From contig JBQQPY010000002.1 of NCBI GenBank assembly GCA_052258065.1, positions 930,001 to 994,000 of the forward strand: a DNA stretch of 64,000 nucleotides. Reading direction: 5' to 3'. This document shows positions 10,412-20,029 of this stretch, in pieces. A program made the translations under genes and the position numbers. Positions within the stretch are counted from its first letter, which is position 1, and each line of letters starts with the position of its first letter. Below the pieces are notes generated by a model. That model searched no databases, was not told the origin of the DNA, and saw only the letters and a list, made by a program, of their open reading frames with translations. The stretch is from JBQQPY01 sp052258065 (GTDB taxonomy: Bacteria > Pseudomonadota > Gammaproteobacteria > Enterobacterales > Enterobacteriaceae).

Positions 10412-10619
10412 TTAAACTGCTGCATCTAGTCTGTATTCGCTCATTGAGACGGATCGAAAATTGGTTATTTTGAGATAAGTTAACAGCGCATTGACATCGC
10501 TTTAACTGAACTCTAGAAAAGCCTCGAAGCGTTGCTGCTATGTCTATATCTGCGAGGCATATTCACTGATAAATTTTATGAAGCCCCAGAGCACTTCTCG
10601 GTAAAAAGCCATGTTCCCT

Positions 10620-11640
10620 CCACTAGAGGGCCTTTATCTATTCTAATTTGTTGAATAGCTATTTATATATTTTTCTGTAAGTTTTAAAGAGAAAATTCTT
10701 ACAGTGATGACTTAAAATCGCGAATAATAAAATTGATTAAGGCGGGTGGCTCTGCACGTTCAGCGGCGGATAGATATCAAATAGGCTCTTCTACTGCGAC
10801 TCGTTGAAACAAGCAATTCTGTAGTACTGGAAGTTACAACTGCAAAACTAGAGGAAACCTAAATCACTGATTCAAAATTGATACGTATTCTGATTTTATC
10901 CTGATGCTTATTGATGAGTCTTGTGCTCTAACCCTGCCTGAAATATAGGCCTCCCTAAAAAGCACTTTAAGCATTAAACGAGCCCTCCCCTCTATCGCGC
11001 TTTTTATCGCCATATGATGACGGTTTACAAAAGACCCTGCATGCTACTAAACAGTAGTGTGACGATGTCGTTTATGCGCACAGATTGCGATCTAAAGAAA
11101 TTTTAAATTTTAACAAAAAAATTTTTATCATTGATAAAAGAGCAATAAGGGAAAATATGAATAGGCCAAAGCACCGCAACAGACTAGGTTAACGATGCCG
11201 AACTGATGTTCCATATTCCCACTGAGAAACGACGAGACGCACTGCTTGCATACGTCTCTCTAGATTAAACGCAACTACGCTACTCGATAGAGCAATGAAA
11301 GAATATACTTTCCTTGCTAATATAGGACAAAGACTTGTGCCTACATTTAAAATATCGTGATAATAGATAATTTATCTACTCATAAAGTTGATGGTATACG
11401 AGAATTCATTCAGACTAAAGATACAGTTCTTCTTTAGCTTCCCGCCTTATTTACCAGATTGACATCCTATCGAGATAGCGTCTCTCAAGACGAAATCACC
11501 GCTCAGAAAATATGAAGCAAGAACCGTTGATTCTCTGTAAAATGTGATCTCTCAAGCTATTAAGTGAATCTTCCATAAAGATTTTTACAATTTTTCGCAG
11601 CGAAATATAAATTGGAATAGATGAAAATACTATAGTATCA
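10620..11640 (+). mobile_element. degraded IS630-family element, type A, full length
   Basis: It is collinear with the copy at 7985-8960. Shared segments include the GATTGAGGCGGGT-like helix-turn-helix coding region near 10735, TCTTCTACTGCGACTCGTTGAAA, and the stretch around 11200-11370 encoding the degraded DDE domain. Heavily interrupted by stops. It sits just upstream of glyA in the opposite orientation. Confidence 0.7.
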
Positions 11641-11960
11641 CATTGCATATTAAATGACGGATAAAGCATTTGAGCTTGATATGAGCATTATCAGAAATGA
11701 AGAGATAATCAATCTTGGCATTTATCTTATCCCGCCGTGTCTACCAGGTGACTTCACTTTGCAATTGCTCAATTAACGATTTATGTATTAGCCGATCGGC
11801 ACATTGAATTTAATTTTCTTCATATTTAGCTAACTACCATGTTGGATGTGTGAACGAATTAAAAAATCCCATAAAATCTTAGTACAATCTAGCGGATAGG
11901 ATAAGTCTAATAAACCTAGCCTATAGATTTTGAAAATCTCCATGAGAATCCCTATTCAGG
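11640..11960 (+). repeat. repeat family C copy
   Basis: This copy shares an ordered series of words with 27660-27990, 61250-61690 and 62370-62550, and in reverse with 4600-4870, 32380-32460 and 51170-51590. Examples are CTTGATATGAGCATTATCAGAAATGA, shortened here to CTTGATATGAGC, then TTTAGCTAACTACCATGTT. Shifted frames suggest a decayed transposase, but I cannot name its family. Confidence 0.55.
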
Positions 11961-12039
11961 GTGCGTAAAGATAGGGAATATCGTTTTTAAAAATTAATTT
12001 TGTGCCAATATTTTATAGACTGCAATGAAGTTTCATTAC

Positions 12040-12760
12040 CTGTGTGGTCTTAGATTATTATATAGACCCTGGGCCCATAGCTCAGCTTATGGCAAATAGA
12101 TACTGATAAATATAGTTAAGGGAAAGCATCATGAGGATTAGACTCCATAGTCAAGCAACTAAAACGCCTAAAATTATAGCCGTTCTTCAGGCGAGCAACG
12201 AGCCAGCATCTATTTTCGCGAAGACTTATAGCACCTCTCTAAATAGCAAAACTGAAATGATATTAGGAATCATAGCAATATTCCTCATCGTTTGCAGATA
12301 ACGCTGTCTCCCGCTCAAGAAGCAGTGGCCACTTCTCTGTGAAAGACGCTTTTCTCTCACTGAACGATTTTTTGGCGGTGTTATTCTAATTCTTGCATCC
12401 CATGGTATCTTGACCTAACCCACTCGCTGTTTACGCAGACATGGATTCGGAGATTTATGTAAAATCTAAGAGAAAGCATAAAAATAAAACCATAAAGCGT
12501 TTAAAAGCTATGAGCTTAGTTAACTATATTTTGATGTGAAATATTTTCCAAAAATGTCTAATGAAATCTCACGATGTTATCTTTTCGTGAGTATAGACTA
12601 AGGGACTTAATAGGTTCTTGTCGGTCTCTACAAATCTAAGACCGTTGGCTAATGCACAAGGTTTCTTGCGTAATCTTAGTTGAGTATTGCCACTAGTTTA
12701 AGTCGTTCGGCTCTACTAATTAACCACCCTCTTGCAAGTAAATAAAAAAATAATCTTTAA
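12040..12760 (+). mobile_element. degraded IS481-family element
   Basis: Starting at ATGAGGATTAGACTCCATAG (12131) the frames give the IS481 N-terminal region (IRLHSQAT, corresponding to a helix-turn-helix start). They continue to KHKNKTIKRLKAMS, then a frameshifted VKYLPKM...RRYLFV integrase-core segment and ANAQGFLRNLS. Many stops. Related copies lie at 17505 (+), 27130 (-), 38740 (-), 42985 (-), 44810 (-) and 62580 (-). Confidence 0.7.
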
Positions 12761-12779
12761 TATTTAAAATATATAAAAT

Positions 12780-13736
12780 AGTTCGACAAGTGACTATAAG
12801 AAAATTCATATGCGAAATCTCTACATTCCAAAAACATTAAGCAGGGTGCTGACGCAGTTTCTGGGGCGATCCCGCTCAAAAATTCGCTTTGCTCCTGTAT
12901 CGGTAGTTAGAAGCTTTAACGCGTGTTTATAAGTATTTCGCGCATAGCATGCCTTCAGCATAATGGCCTATTCATAACCACTGATTTTAAAAAAAGAACT
13001 ATTTTACTTAGCAGTAATTATTATTTTAGTAATCTTAAACAATTAAATAAACGCATAGAAGATTCGCTGTAAAGCCGCCAGTTCATTCTGATGAATATCT
13101 TAAGAATACACTGCACTTATACGTCTATCTATACTATCAGGAAGTGCCACAATTAGAATTAGGTAGTAAAACTCTATTGCGTTTTATGAGACATTTTTAC
13201 AAAATTAAACCTTTATTTTTAATAAAGTAATAATACTAAAGAGCTTACATTCTAAATATATAAAACAATCTAGCTATCTATCATTCCACACTTAATTTTT
13301 CTTCATCTTACCAAAAAGTAAGAAATTATAAATAAATTCTTTACTTTTTAAGTACAATAGACAGTAAAACCATTATTTAAAATCAGAACGTCAGATCTTA
13401 AATTTTATATATTGCACTATATTTTTTATTCATTTTTACTTTAATTATAAGGTTTCTCCATAAAGCTATAATTATTCTTGTTTTAAGGGAAAAGTGATAA
13501 TTGTTATTTATCCATAAGTAATCAGCCTTGATTTTTATAAATAATTAATTTTATTTATTTTTAATTTTTCACTGATTTTTTATTTATTCCTGATTTAGTA
13601 CAGAATTACGGATTAATATTTTTTAAAAAATAATTTATTTATAGTTTCCTGATTTTTTGTTAATATGAAAAAATAAAAATTACGTTTAAAATCTCGGACA
13701 AACAACTCACTCTAACCGACGAAATATTACAGGGAG
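12780..13736. other. very AT-rich intergenic stretch
   Basis: Dominated by A/T runs and short poly-A and poly-T tracts, especially from 13200. No open frame or RNA gene is recognisable. Confidence 0.6.
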
Positions 13737-13756
13737 AAGCGGCCAGCTAGCCGCTT
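13737..13756 (-). terminator. hairpin downstream of the galU-ugd-epimerase operon
   Basis: AAGCGGC and GCCGCTT form a perfect 7-bp stem with a 6-base loop, 22 bases beyond the epimerase stop codon. On the operon strand no strong T-run follows (CTCCCTG), so termination may be weak. Read on the plus strand it is followed by TTTTC. Confidence 0.5.
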
Positions 13757-13778
13757 TTCAATATTGAAGGGAAATATA

Positions 13779-14786
13779 CTAAACCTGATAATACTCGCGA
13801 TACCATTCGACAAAATGTTTAACTCCTTCCGACACCGGGGTCTCTGGTTTAAAACCAATCGCGCGATACAGCGCCTGCGTATCCGCACTAGTTTCCATCA
13901 TATCTCCGGGCTGCATTGGTAGTAGATTTTTCTCTGCCTGCATACCGAGGGCATTTTCTAATGCCTGAATATAGTCCATCAGCTTTACCGGCTGACTATT
14001 GCCAATATTGTAAATGCAATAAGGCGCAGAACTCGCCGCTAGCGGGCCAGTTTCTACCGTCCAGGTGGCATCCAGCGACGGCATAACGTCCTGCAGGCGA
14101 ATAATGGCTTCGACAATATCGTCAATATAAGTAAAATCACGCAGCATATCTCCTCTGTTATAGACGTCAATACGTTCGCCATTGAGCATCATCCGGGTAA
14201 ACTTGAACAAGGCCATATCCGGGCGTCCCCATGGACCGTAGACGGTAAAAAATCGCAGCCCGGTAGTCGGTAACTGATAGAGATGCGCATAGCTGTGCGT
14301 CATCAGCTCATTCGCTTTTTTAGTAGCCGCGTATAGCGATACCGGATGATCTACTGTGTCGTTTGTGGAAAAAGGCAACTTGCGATTTAGTCCATAGACC
14401 GAACTGGAGGAAGCATACAACAGATGCGCTACCTGAGTTTTGCGACAGCCCTCAAGAATGTTAAGATAACCAATCAAGTTGGCATGACCATAAATTATGG
14501 GATTATCCAGCGAATAACGTACCCCCGCCTGGGCGCCAAGGTGAATTACCCGCTCAAATCCTTCATCGGCAAACAGATTGGCTATACCCTGTTGGTCTGC
14601 CAAATCAAGCTTATAAAAACGAAACGCGTCATAGGCCCAAAGTCTATCAAGACGCGCTTGCTTTAACGATACATCATAATAATCGCTAAGGTTATCAATA
14701 CCGATCACTTGATGACCGTCAGCGAGCAGACGCCCGCTGACATGATAACCAATAAAACCGGCTGCGCCGGTGATTAAAAATTTCAT
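13779..14786 (-). CDS. UDP-glucuronate 4-epimerase-like NAD-dependent epimerase
   Basis: A 335-residue short-chain dehydrogenase/reductase of the extended (GalE/WbpP) type. It probably interconverts UDP-glucuronate and UDP-galacturonate in the cytosol for surface polysaccharide or LPS. The N-terminal ITGAAGFIGYHV binds NAD, SSSSVYG and YAATK hold the catalytic Ser and Tyr-Lys, and LRFFTVYGPWGRPDMA and RDFTYIDDIVEAI are typical of uronate epimerases. It starts 9 bases after the ugd stop with AAGAGAT as ribosome binding site. The enzyme upstream makes its likely substrate. Exact specificity is inferred from context and similarity. Confidence 0.9.
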   Translation of the reverse strand: MKFLITGAAGFIGYHVSGRLLADGHQVIGIDNLSDYYDVSLKQARLDRLWAYDAFRFYKLDLADQQGIANLFADEGFERVIHLGAQAGVRYSLDNPIIYGHANLIGYLNILEGCRKTQVAHLLYASSSSVYGLNRKLPFSTNDTVDHPVSLYAATKKANELMTHSYAHLYQLPTTGLRFFTVYGPWGRPDMALFKFTRMMLNGERIDVYNRGDMLRDFTYIDDIVEAIIRLQDVMPSLDATWTVETGPLAASSAPYCIYNIGNSQPVKLMDYIQALENALGMQAEKNLLPMQPGDMMETSADTQALYRAIGFKPETPVSEGVKHFVEWYREYYQV

Positions 14787-14795
14787 TGCGATCTC

Positions 14796-16139
14796 TTATG
14801 AATGAGAAGCAAGCGACGCGCCACGGCCAATGCCATAATAGACAAAGCCGCGATCAGAAAGGCATTCCGGATCATATAAGTTGCGGCCATCAAAGATAAC
14901 TGGTTGTTTTAGCGCCGCCTTAATGACATCAAAATCCGGCGCGCGGAAGTCCTGCCATTCGGTGCAGATAACCAGCGCATCAGCGCCACGCAGTGCAGCT
15001 TCTTTAGTGCTCATCAACTGCAGATCGTTTCGGTGATCATAAATGCGTTGCGTTTCATTCATCGCTTCCGGATCGAAAGCTTGAATGGTGGCGCCGGCCT
15101 GCCATAACGCTTCCATCAATACTCGGCTTGATGCTTCGCGCATATCGTCGGTATTAGGCTTGAACGATAAGCCCCACAGCGCAAAGATTTTACCGTTCAG
15201 ATCGTCGCTGAAATGGCAGCGAATAAAGATCGGCAGTTTGTCTTTCTGTTTATAGTTAACGTCTTCAACGGCCTGCAGTAGCTTAGGCTGATAACCGATT
15301 TGTTCAGCCGTCCGAATGAGCGCCTGCACGTCTTTCGGGAAGCAAGAGCCGCCGTATCCGCAGCCAGGGTAAATAAAACTGTAACCGATGCGTGAGTCCG
15401 ATCCGATACCCTGACGCACCTTCTCTATATCCGCACCTAGCAATTCCGCTAGATTAGATATTTCATTCATAAAGCTGATTTTTGTCGCTAGCATACAGTT
15501 GGCAGCATATTTCGTCAGCTCTGCGCTGCGGATATCCATCAGGATTATCCGGTCGTGATTATAGTTAAACGGCTCGTAGAGCTCATACAGCAATTCCACC
15601 ACATTTTTATTGTCGGTGCCTACCACAATTCGCTCAGGGCGCATGCAGTCCGCCACCGCAGCGCCTTCTTTTAAAAACTCAGGATTGGATACGACATCAA
15701 ATGTCAGCCTGCTGTTGCGGCTTTTCAGTGTCTCCTGCATCACTGCACGGACTTTATCCGCGGTACCCACCGGTACGGTGGATTTATCCAGCACCACTTT
15801 GTAATCATGCATGTGCTGGGCGATAGTACGTGCTACGGCAGTCACGTATTTTAAATCGGCAGATCCGTCTTCCTCCGGCGGAGTTCCTACCGCGATAAAC
15901 TGCATCATTCCATGATTAACGCCAGCCTGCGCATTCGTAGTAAATTTTAGGCGTCCGGCTTTATAATTCTGCTGGACCAGCGGCGTCAGCCCTGGCTCGA
16001 AAATAGGAATCACACCTTTTTTCAGATTTTCGACTTTGCTCTCATCCATGTCAACGCATAACACATCGTGCCCCACTTCAGCTAAAACCGCTGCCTGCAC
16101 TAAACCGACATAGCCGATACCAAAAACCGTTACGTTCAT
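14796..16139 (-). CDS. ugd: UDP-glucose 6-dehydrogenase
   Basis: Oxidises UDP-glucose to UDP-glucuronate with two NAD+. It has 447 residues, the longer bacterial form. MNVTVFGIGYVGL is the NAD site, SNPEFLKEGAAV the substrate loop, and YPGCGYGGSCFPKD holds the catalytic cysteine (residue 266). The C-terminal domain has GLSFKPNTDDMREA and VICTEWQDFRAPD. It lies 50 bases after galU, which makes its substrate, and 9 bases before the epimerase, so the three genes form a pathway-ordered operon. In Salmonella and E. coli ugd is PhoP-linked. Here phoP is dead, so any such control is lost. Confidence 0.97.
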   Translation of the reverse strand: MNVTVFGIGYVGLVQAAVLAEVGHDVLCVDMDESKVENLKKGVIPIFEPGLTPLVQQNYKAGRLKFTTNAQAGVNHGMMQFIAVGTPPEEDGSADLKYVTAVARTIAQHMHDYKVVLDKSTVPVGTADKVRAVMQETLKSRNSRLTFDVVSNPEFLKEGAAVADCMRPERIVVGTDNKNVVELLYELYEPFNYNHDRIILMDIRSAELTKYAANCMLATKISFMNEISNLAELLGADIEKVRQGIGSDSRIGYSFIYPGCGYGGSCFPKDVQALIRTAEQIGYQPKLLQAVEDVNYKQKDKLPIFIRCHFSDDLNGKIFALWGLSFKPNTDDMREASSRVLMEALWQAGATIQAFDPEAMNETQRIYDHRNDLQLMSTKEAALRGADALVICTEWQDFRAPDFDVIKAALKQPVIFDGRNLYDPECLSDRGFVYYGIGRGASLASHS

Positions 16140-16189
16140 TTTAGAAGATCCTGGTCTGTGTAAATATGTAGCAAAAAAGTTTCAGCGCT

Positions 16190-17092
16190 TTATTCTGTGA
16201 TCGCGTCTTTTAACCACGTTTTGAATTCTTTGCCAAGAATTTCATGACGTAAGCCATATTCAACGAACGCTTGCATGTAGCCCAGTTTATGGCCACAGTC
16301 GTGGCTCAGCCCCTTAAGGTGGTAGGCTTCAACGGTTTCTTTTTCTATCAGCATCGAAATAGCATCGGTCAGCTGAATTTCATTGCTGGCTCCCGGAGGG
16401 GTTCTTTCTAGCAGTGCCCAAATATCAGCGGATAGTACATAGCGCCCAACAACGGAAAAATTAGACGGTGCTTCTTCCGACGCAGGTTTTTCGACTACGC
16501 CAACCATCTCTACGCTATCACCTGGATTAAGGATTTTACCCTGGCAATCCACCACGCCGTAGCTGGCGACATCGTGCACCGGCTCAACCAAAATTTGACT
16601 ACGGCCCGTATTTTGAAAGCGTTTTAGCATCGCCGCTAAATTTTCAGTCTTCAGGTTAGATTCATATTCATCAATAATTACATCAGGCAGGACTACTGCC
16701 ACTGGCTCATTACCAACGAGCGGGTAGGCGCACAAGACCGCATGTCCAAGGCCTTTAGCGAGCCCCTGACGAACCTGCATAATAGTAACGTGGGGCGGGC
16801 AAATCGCTTGAATCTCCGCCAATAGCTGACGCTTGACGCGTTTTTCTAGCATCGCTTCTAGCTCAAAACTGGTATCAAAATGGTTTTCAATGGAGTTTTT
16901 GGATGAGTGCGTTACCAGAATAACCTCATTGACGCCCGCGGCGATGCATTCATTCACCACATACTGAATTAGAGGCTTATCCACCAAGGGCAGCATTTCC
17001 TTCGGAATCGCCTTAGTTGCCGGCAACATTCGTGTACCTAATCCTGCGACCGGGATTACTGCTTTTTTCACTTTTTTCGCAATAGGAGACAT
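16190..17092 (-). CDS. galU: UTP-glucose-1-phosphate uridylyltransferase
   Basis: Makes UDP-glucose from UTP and glucose-1-phosphate, feeding ugd and LPS core synthesis. It has 300 residues (E. coli 302). VIPVAGLGTRMLPATKAIPKEMLP is the nucleotidyl-transfer signature near residues 13-36, VTHSSKNSIENHFD follows, VVLPDVIIDE carries the metal-binding Asp, and it has VEKPASEEAPSN and HDCGHKLGY. GAAGAGAGGTCG precedes the ATG. It is the first gene of the galU-ugd-epimerase operon. Confidence 0.97.
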   Translation of the reverse strand: MSPIAKKVKKAVIPVAGLGTRMLPATKAIPKEMLPLVDKPLIQYVVNECIAAGVNEVILVTHSSKNSIENHFDTSFELEAMLEKRVKRQLLAEIQAICPPHVTIMQVRQGLAKGLGHAVLCAYPLVGNEPVAVVLPDVIIDEYESNLKTENLAAMLKRFQNTGRSQILVEPVHDVASYGVVDCQGKILNPGDSVEMVGVVEKPASEEAPSNFSVVGRYVLSADIWALLERTPPGASNEIQLTDAISMLIEKETVEAYHLKGLSHDCGHKLGYMQAFVEYGLRHEILGKEFKTWLKDAITE

Positions 17093-17119
17093 GAACGACC
17101 TCTCTTCCCTTAAGATAAA

Positions 17120-17410
17120 ATCTTACTTGATTACGTACATTACCCAGTCAATCTTGAGCTACACTGAAATAGATACTCTTGAAGTAGATAAATACTCTGC
17201 TGGAGGATGTCAAAAATCCTATAATGGACACTTATTACGAAATCGGTGATCAACATAGGCTTCGTTACCCATTTAAATTGGAATATTTAGCCAAATTTTA
17301 GTATGGATTTAACCGAAGTTATAACTTGGGCACACTGATGCCGCACCTCTTGGTAGCGGTATTAAAAACACCAGAATGCCATACAGCCTGTTGAGGCTAG
17401 CGTAGCAAAA
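17120..17410 (+). repeat. repeat family A copy (about 280 bases, no ORF)
   Basis: Shares ordered words with 26530-26795 (+), 26905-27120 (-), 57175-57365 (-), 61065-61215 (+) and 47230-47345 (+). Examples are TCAAAAATCCTATAATG, TTTAACCGAAGTTATAACTT, GCGGTATTAAAA and CAGCCTGTTGAGGC. No open frame spans it, so it looks like a non-coding or terminal-only mobile sequence. Confidence 0.6.
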
Positions 17411-17504
17411 GGCATAATCAAGAAATTTTATCTATATAAAATGTTTAACTTTTGATTATATCAGTTTCAAAAGGGGAAACCCGTCGAATTGCCTAATCCC
17501 AGAT

Positions 17505-18200
17505 AATTATATAGAGCTTCGTTGCACAGCCCTATTCATGGCAAGATAGTCACTGCGGGATATAGTTGAGGGCAAATATCATGACGATTCGGCTCTACAA
17601 TCAGGCAACTACAACACCTAAAGCAAAGCCGCTCTTTAGGTAAGAAACAAGCTAGCATCTACTATAGTTAAATGTTATGGCATCTTTGAACTGATCTTTT
17701 CTAAATGTCAAAAACAAGAAATTATTAAGGATCATAGCCATATTTTCTATTGTTTTTAGACGACGCTCTCGCCCGCTCAGAAAGCAGTGACAGTCTCCCC
17801 ATTAAAGAGGCTTTTTCCTATCACTGGACGATCTACTGGCGGTTCTACACGAATTCTTAATACCCACCGTATCTGGATCTATCCTGAATAGCTGTTTACG
17901 CAGACATGGATTAAGGTTTTTGTCTGATATGAAGGAGAAAGCACCAAAATTAAAGCGCAAAGCGTTTAAAAGCCATGAGATTGCTCACCTGCATGTTGAT
18001 ATGAAATATCTTCCATAAATGAAAATTAAAACTCACGACGCTATCTTTTCGTAGGTATAGATTGAGTGATTCAATTTATTTTATCGGTCTATACAAAGCT
18101 AAAACTGGAGCTAATATAAAATTATTCTTACGTGATCTTAGCTAATTATCACTACCGATTTAAATCTAACCTACTCTGCTAGTTAAATTACTATTATTTT
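17505..18200 (+). mobile_element. degraded IS481-family element
   Basis: Collinear with the copy at 12040. It has a TTATATAGA start, then TAGTTGAGGGCAAATATCATGACG, then an N-terminal region (IRLYNQAT) and further fragments of an integrase-core transposase near 17940-18090. Stops and frameshifts throughout. Confidence 0.7.
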
Positions 18201-20029
18201 TATATAAAGTAAGATATTTAAAAATAAAACGTGCGATAAATGTTTCTATGCTTAGGATAAACTGAATATATCTAGAATCAGTCAGAGTGCAACAGAAACC
18301 ATTACTTAAAATCATCTACCATGACTCAAGATATCTACATTGTAGTAATTGTAGTTTTACATCATATTTTAGTTGCTCTATATATATTCACCCTCCGCTA
18401 AAAGCAGAACTGATCGTCAATCTAAATTGGTGGCAGGCGATAGCGAATATCGAGCTTTATCCACTTATCATTACTGTCATTACGATTACATACCTAATGT
18501 AACACTTTGTCCTATAACCTTTCTAAATAAAAAGTAATTTTTTGTTGATGTTTTTATATTATTATTGAGTTTCTAAATCTTTTATCATCTATAATAACCT
18601 TATCATTAGTTCTTGGCTCTCCCTATAGCTCAGGTGTGGCTTACTAAGAAAATTAATGAGACAATGCCTCTAAAAATGTTTTGAAATCACAGCGTGTCGT
18701 CCAGACTCTGCACTTAAAAACCGACAGACTTACCTACAGAATTAGCGAAAGGATTTAACTAATTATCTAAGGTGCGCAATGTCTCTAGATTTAAAGACAC
18801 TGCATTTTGCATTTTATTCTAAGGAAGATGCAAAAATACACTTAGCGAAAAAGATCGAAATACTAATCTCATAAAGCTTATAAATAATGCTATTAAGCGG
18901 TTAAAAAAAGTTGAAGTCATTGCAGATTTTCTCATATGATACAGGTCATTGCAAATGATTCTATTCATGGGAATAGATATTAACCTGCTCCAAAAGAAGT
19001 TAATGAAGCAGTTCGTTTTAGAAAATTTTTCTTGAATTCTTTTCAGCTATCTAGAACGCATTAAGACACTAATAAAATGCATTGACGTTATATTCTATTC
19101 TTCATTTTTTTTCGGGAAGCGGGCTATTCAACGTCTTTAATAAAATTATATTTTTATGCCATTCCAGCTCTTGTTGTTAGGGATGCAGGCTGAAAGCTAA
19201 CGAATAACAGGTGGTGTGCTGTACTTAATCCTCTTATGGGACATTATCCTAAAATAAACTAATTTATATGCCAGCTAGCGCTTCTTTTTAACGTGTTTGA
19301 TTACGGAATCAATCCACTGTAGCGAGACTTCGTATTTGCATGCTGATGGGCAGTGGTTATGCCGCTTGAAATCAGCAACTATTTCCGGGTCACGCTAATT
19401 AATTTTCCATATTAACCCGATTTGGAAATAGATATTCTGCTGACTCTATACTGCCATCATTATTTGACTGGCGACGGCATCTCTCTTTGACTGGCGAAAG
19501 CGGGATAAACGTCAATAATGTGTCTGACGGTCTACGCCGCGTGTTCAACCAACTCCAATAGTAACTAACGCCACTTTAAATGGCATTCTCTAGCATGAGA
19601 TTGCCCTAGCAACACGCTTTACAACTTCTTGAGTTTTCCGAGAACTTGACTGGCTTGTTAGCTGTCCAGCTAGTCAAGAAAGCCGCTCTCCCGTTTAACA
19701 AAGTAGGCAAGAGCTGTGGCTAACGTATCTCGGAAAATACTCTTATTAACCATTGCTTGCCACAGGGCCTGTATTATTTTTAGTTATGGACGACCAGGCT
19801 ACTTTTATATTAGTTATGATAACATTGAACATAGAAGCTTATAGCTTTCAGAGCGCTTAATACCCAAGCCAGTTAACCAATATTCAGGACTTTTGCCTAT
19901 ATTTCCCCGTTAACCTATGCAATATCTGGCGATCAGCAGTCTCGTCTAGCTTAAAGTCTTATGGCAGTATAAATTAACTGTAGATATTTTGTCTGGTCAT
20001 CCTAGCGGCCTTTATCGTCAGGATCAGGG
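18200..20029. other. unassigned debris, probably IS and phage derived
   Basis: No intact gene. 18290-18502 has a 71-codon open frame (MQQKPLLKII...) with no recognisable product. Around 19480-19560 a frame reads NVNNVSDGLRRVFNQLQ before a stop, possibly a phage gene end. From 19300 base composition rises, consistent with recently dead coding DNA. A strong inverted repeat lies at 19645-19678. Confidence 0.45.
19645..19678. repeat. 11-bp inverted repeat (hairpin)
   Basis: CTTGACTGGCT and AGCTAGTCAAG pair over 11 positions with one G-T mismatch around a 12-base spacer. No T-run follows on either strand, so it is not a standard terminator. Operator or phage site are possible; function unknown. 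Confidence 0.5.

Noticed and set aside
9046..10425. Longer glyA product beginning at 10425
   Set aside because: The extra 42 codons have no counterpart in the family and overlap the promoter and PurR-like site. The start at 10299 has a clear ribosome site and matches the family.
12780..13736. Possible replication origin or CRISPR leader in the AT-rich stretch
   Set aside because: There are no DnaA-box clusters, no regularly spaced repeats, and no dnaA, gidA or cas genes nearby. A/T-richness alone is the rule in this window's dead DNA.
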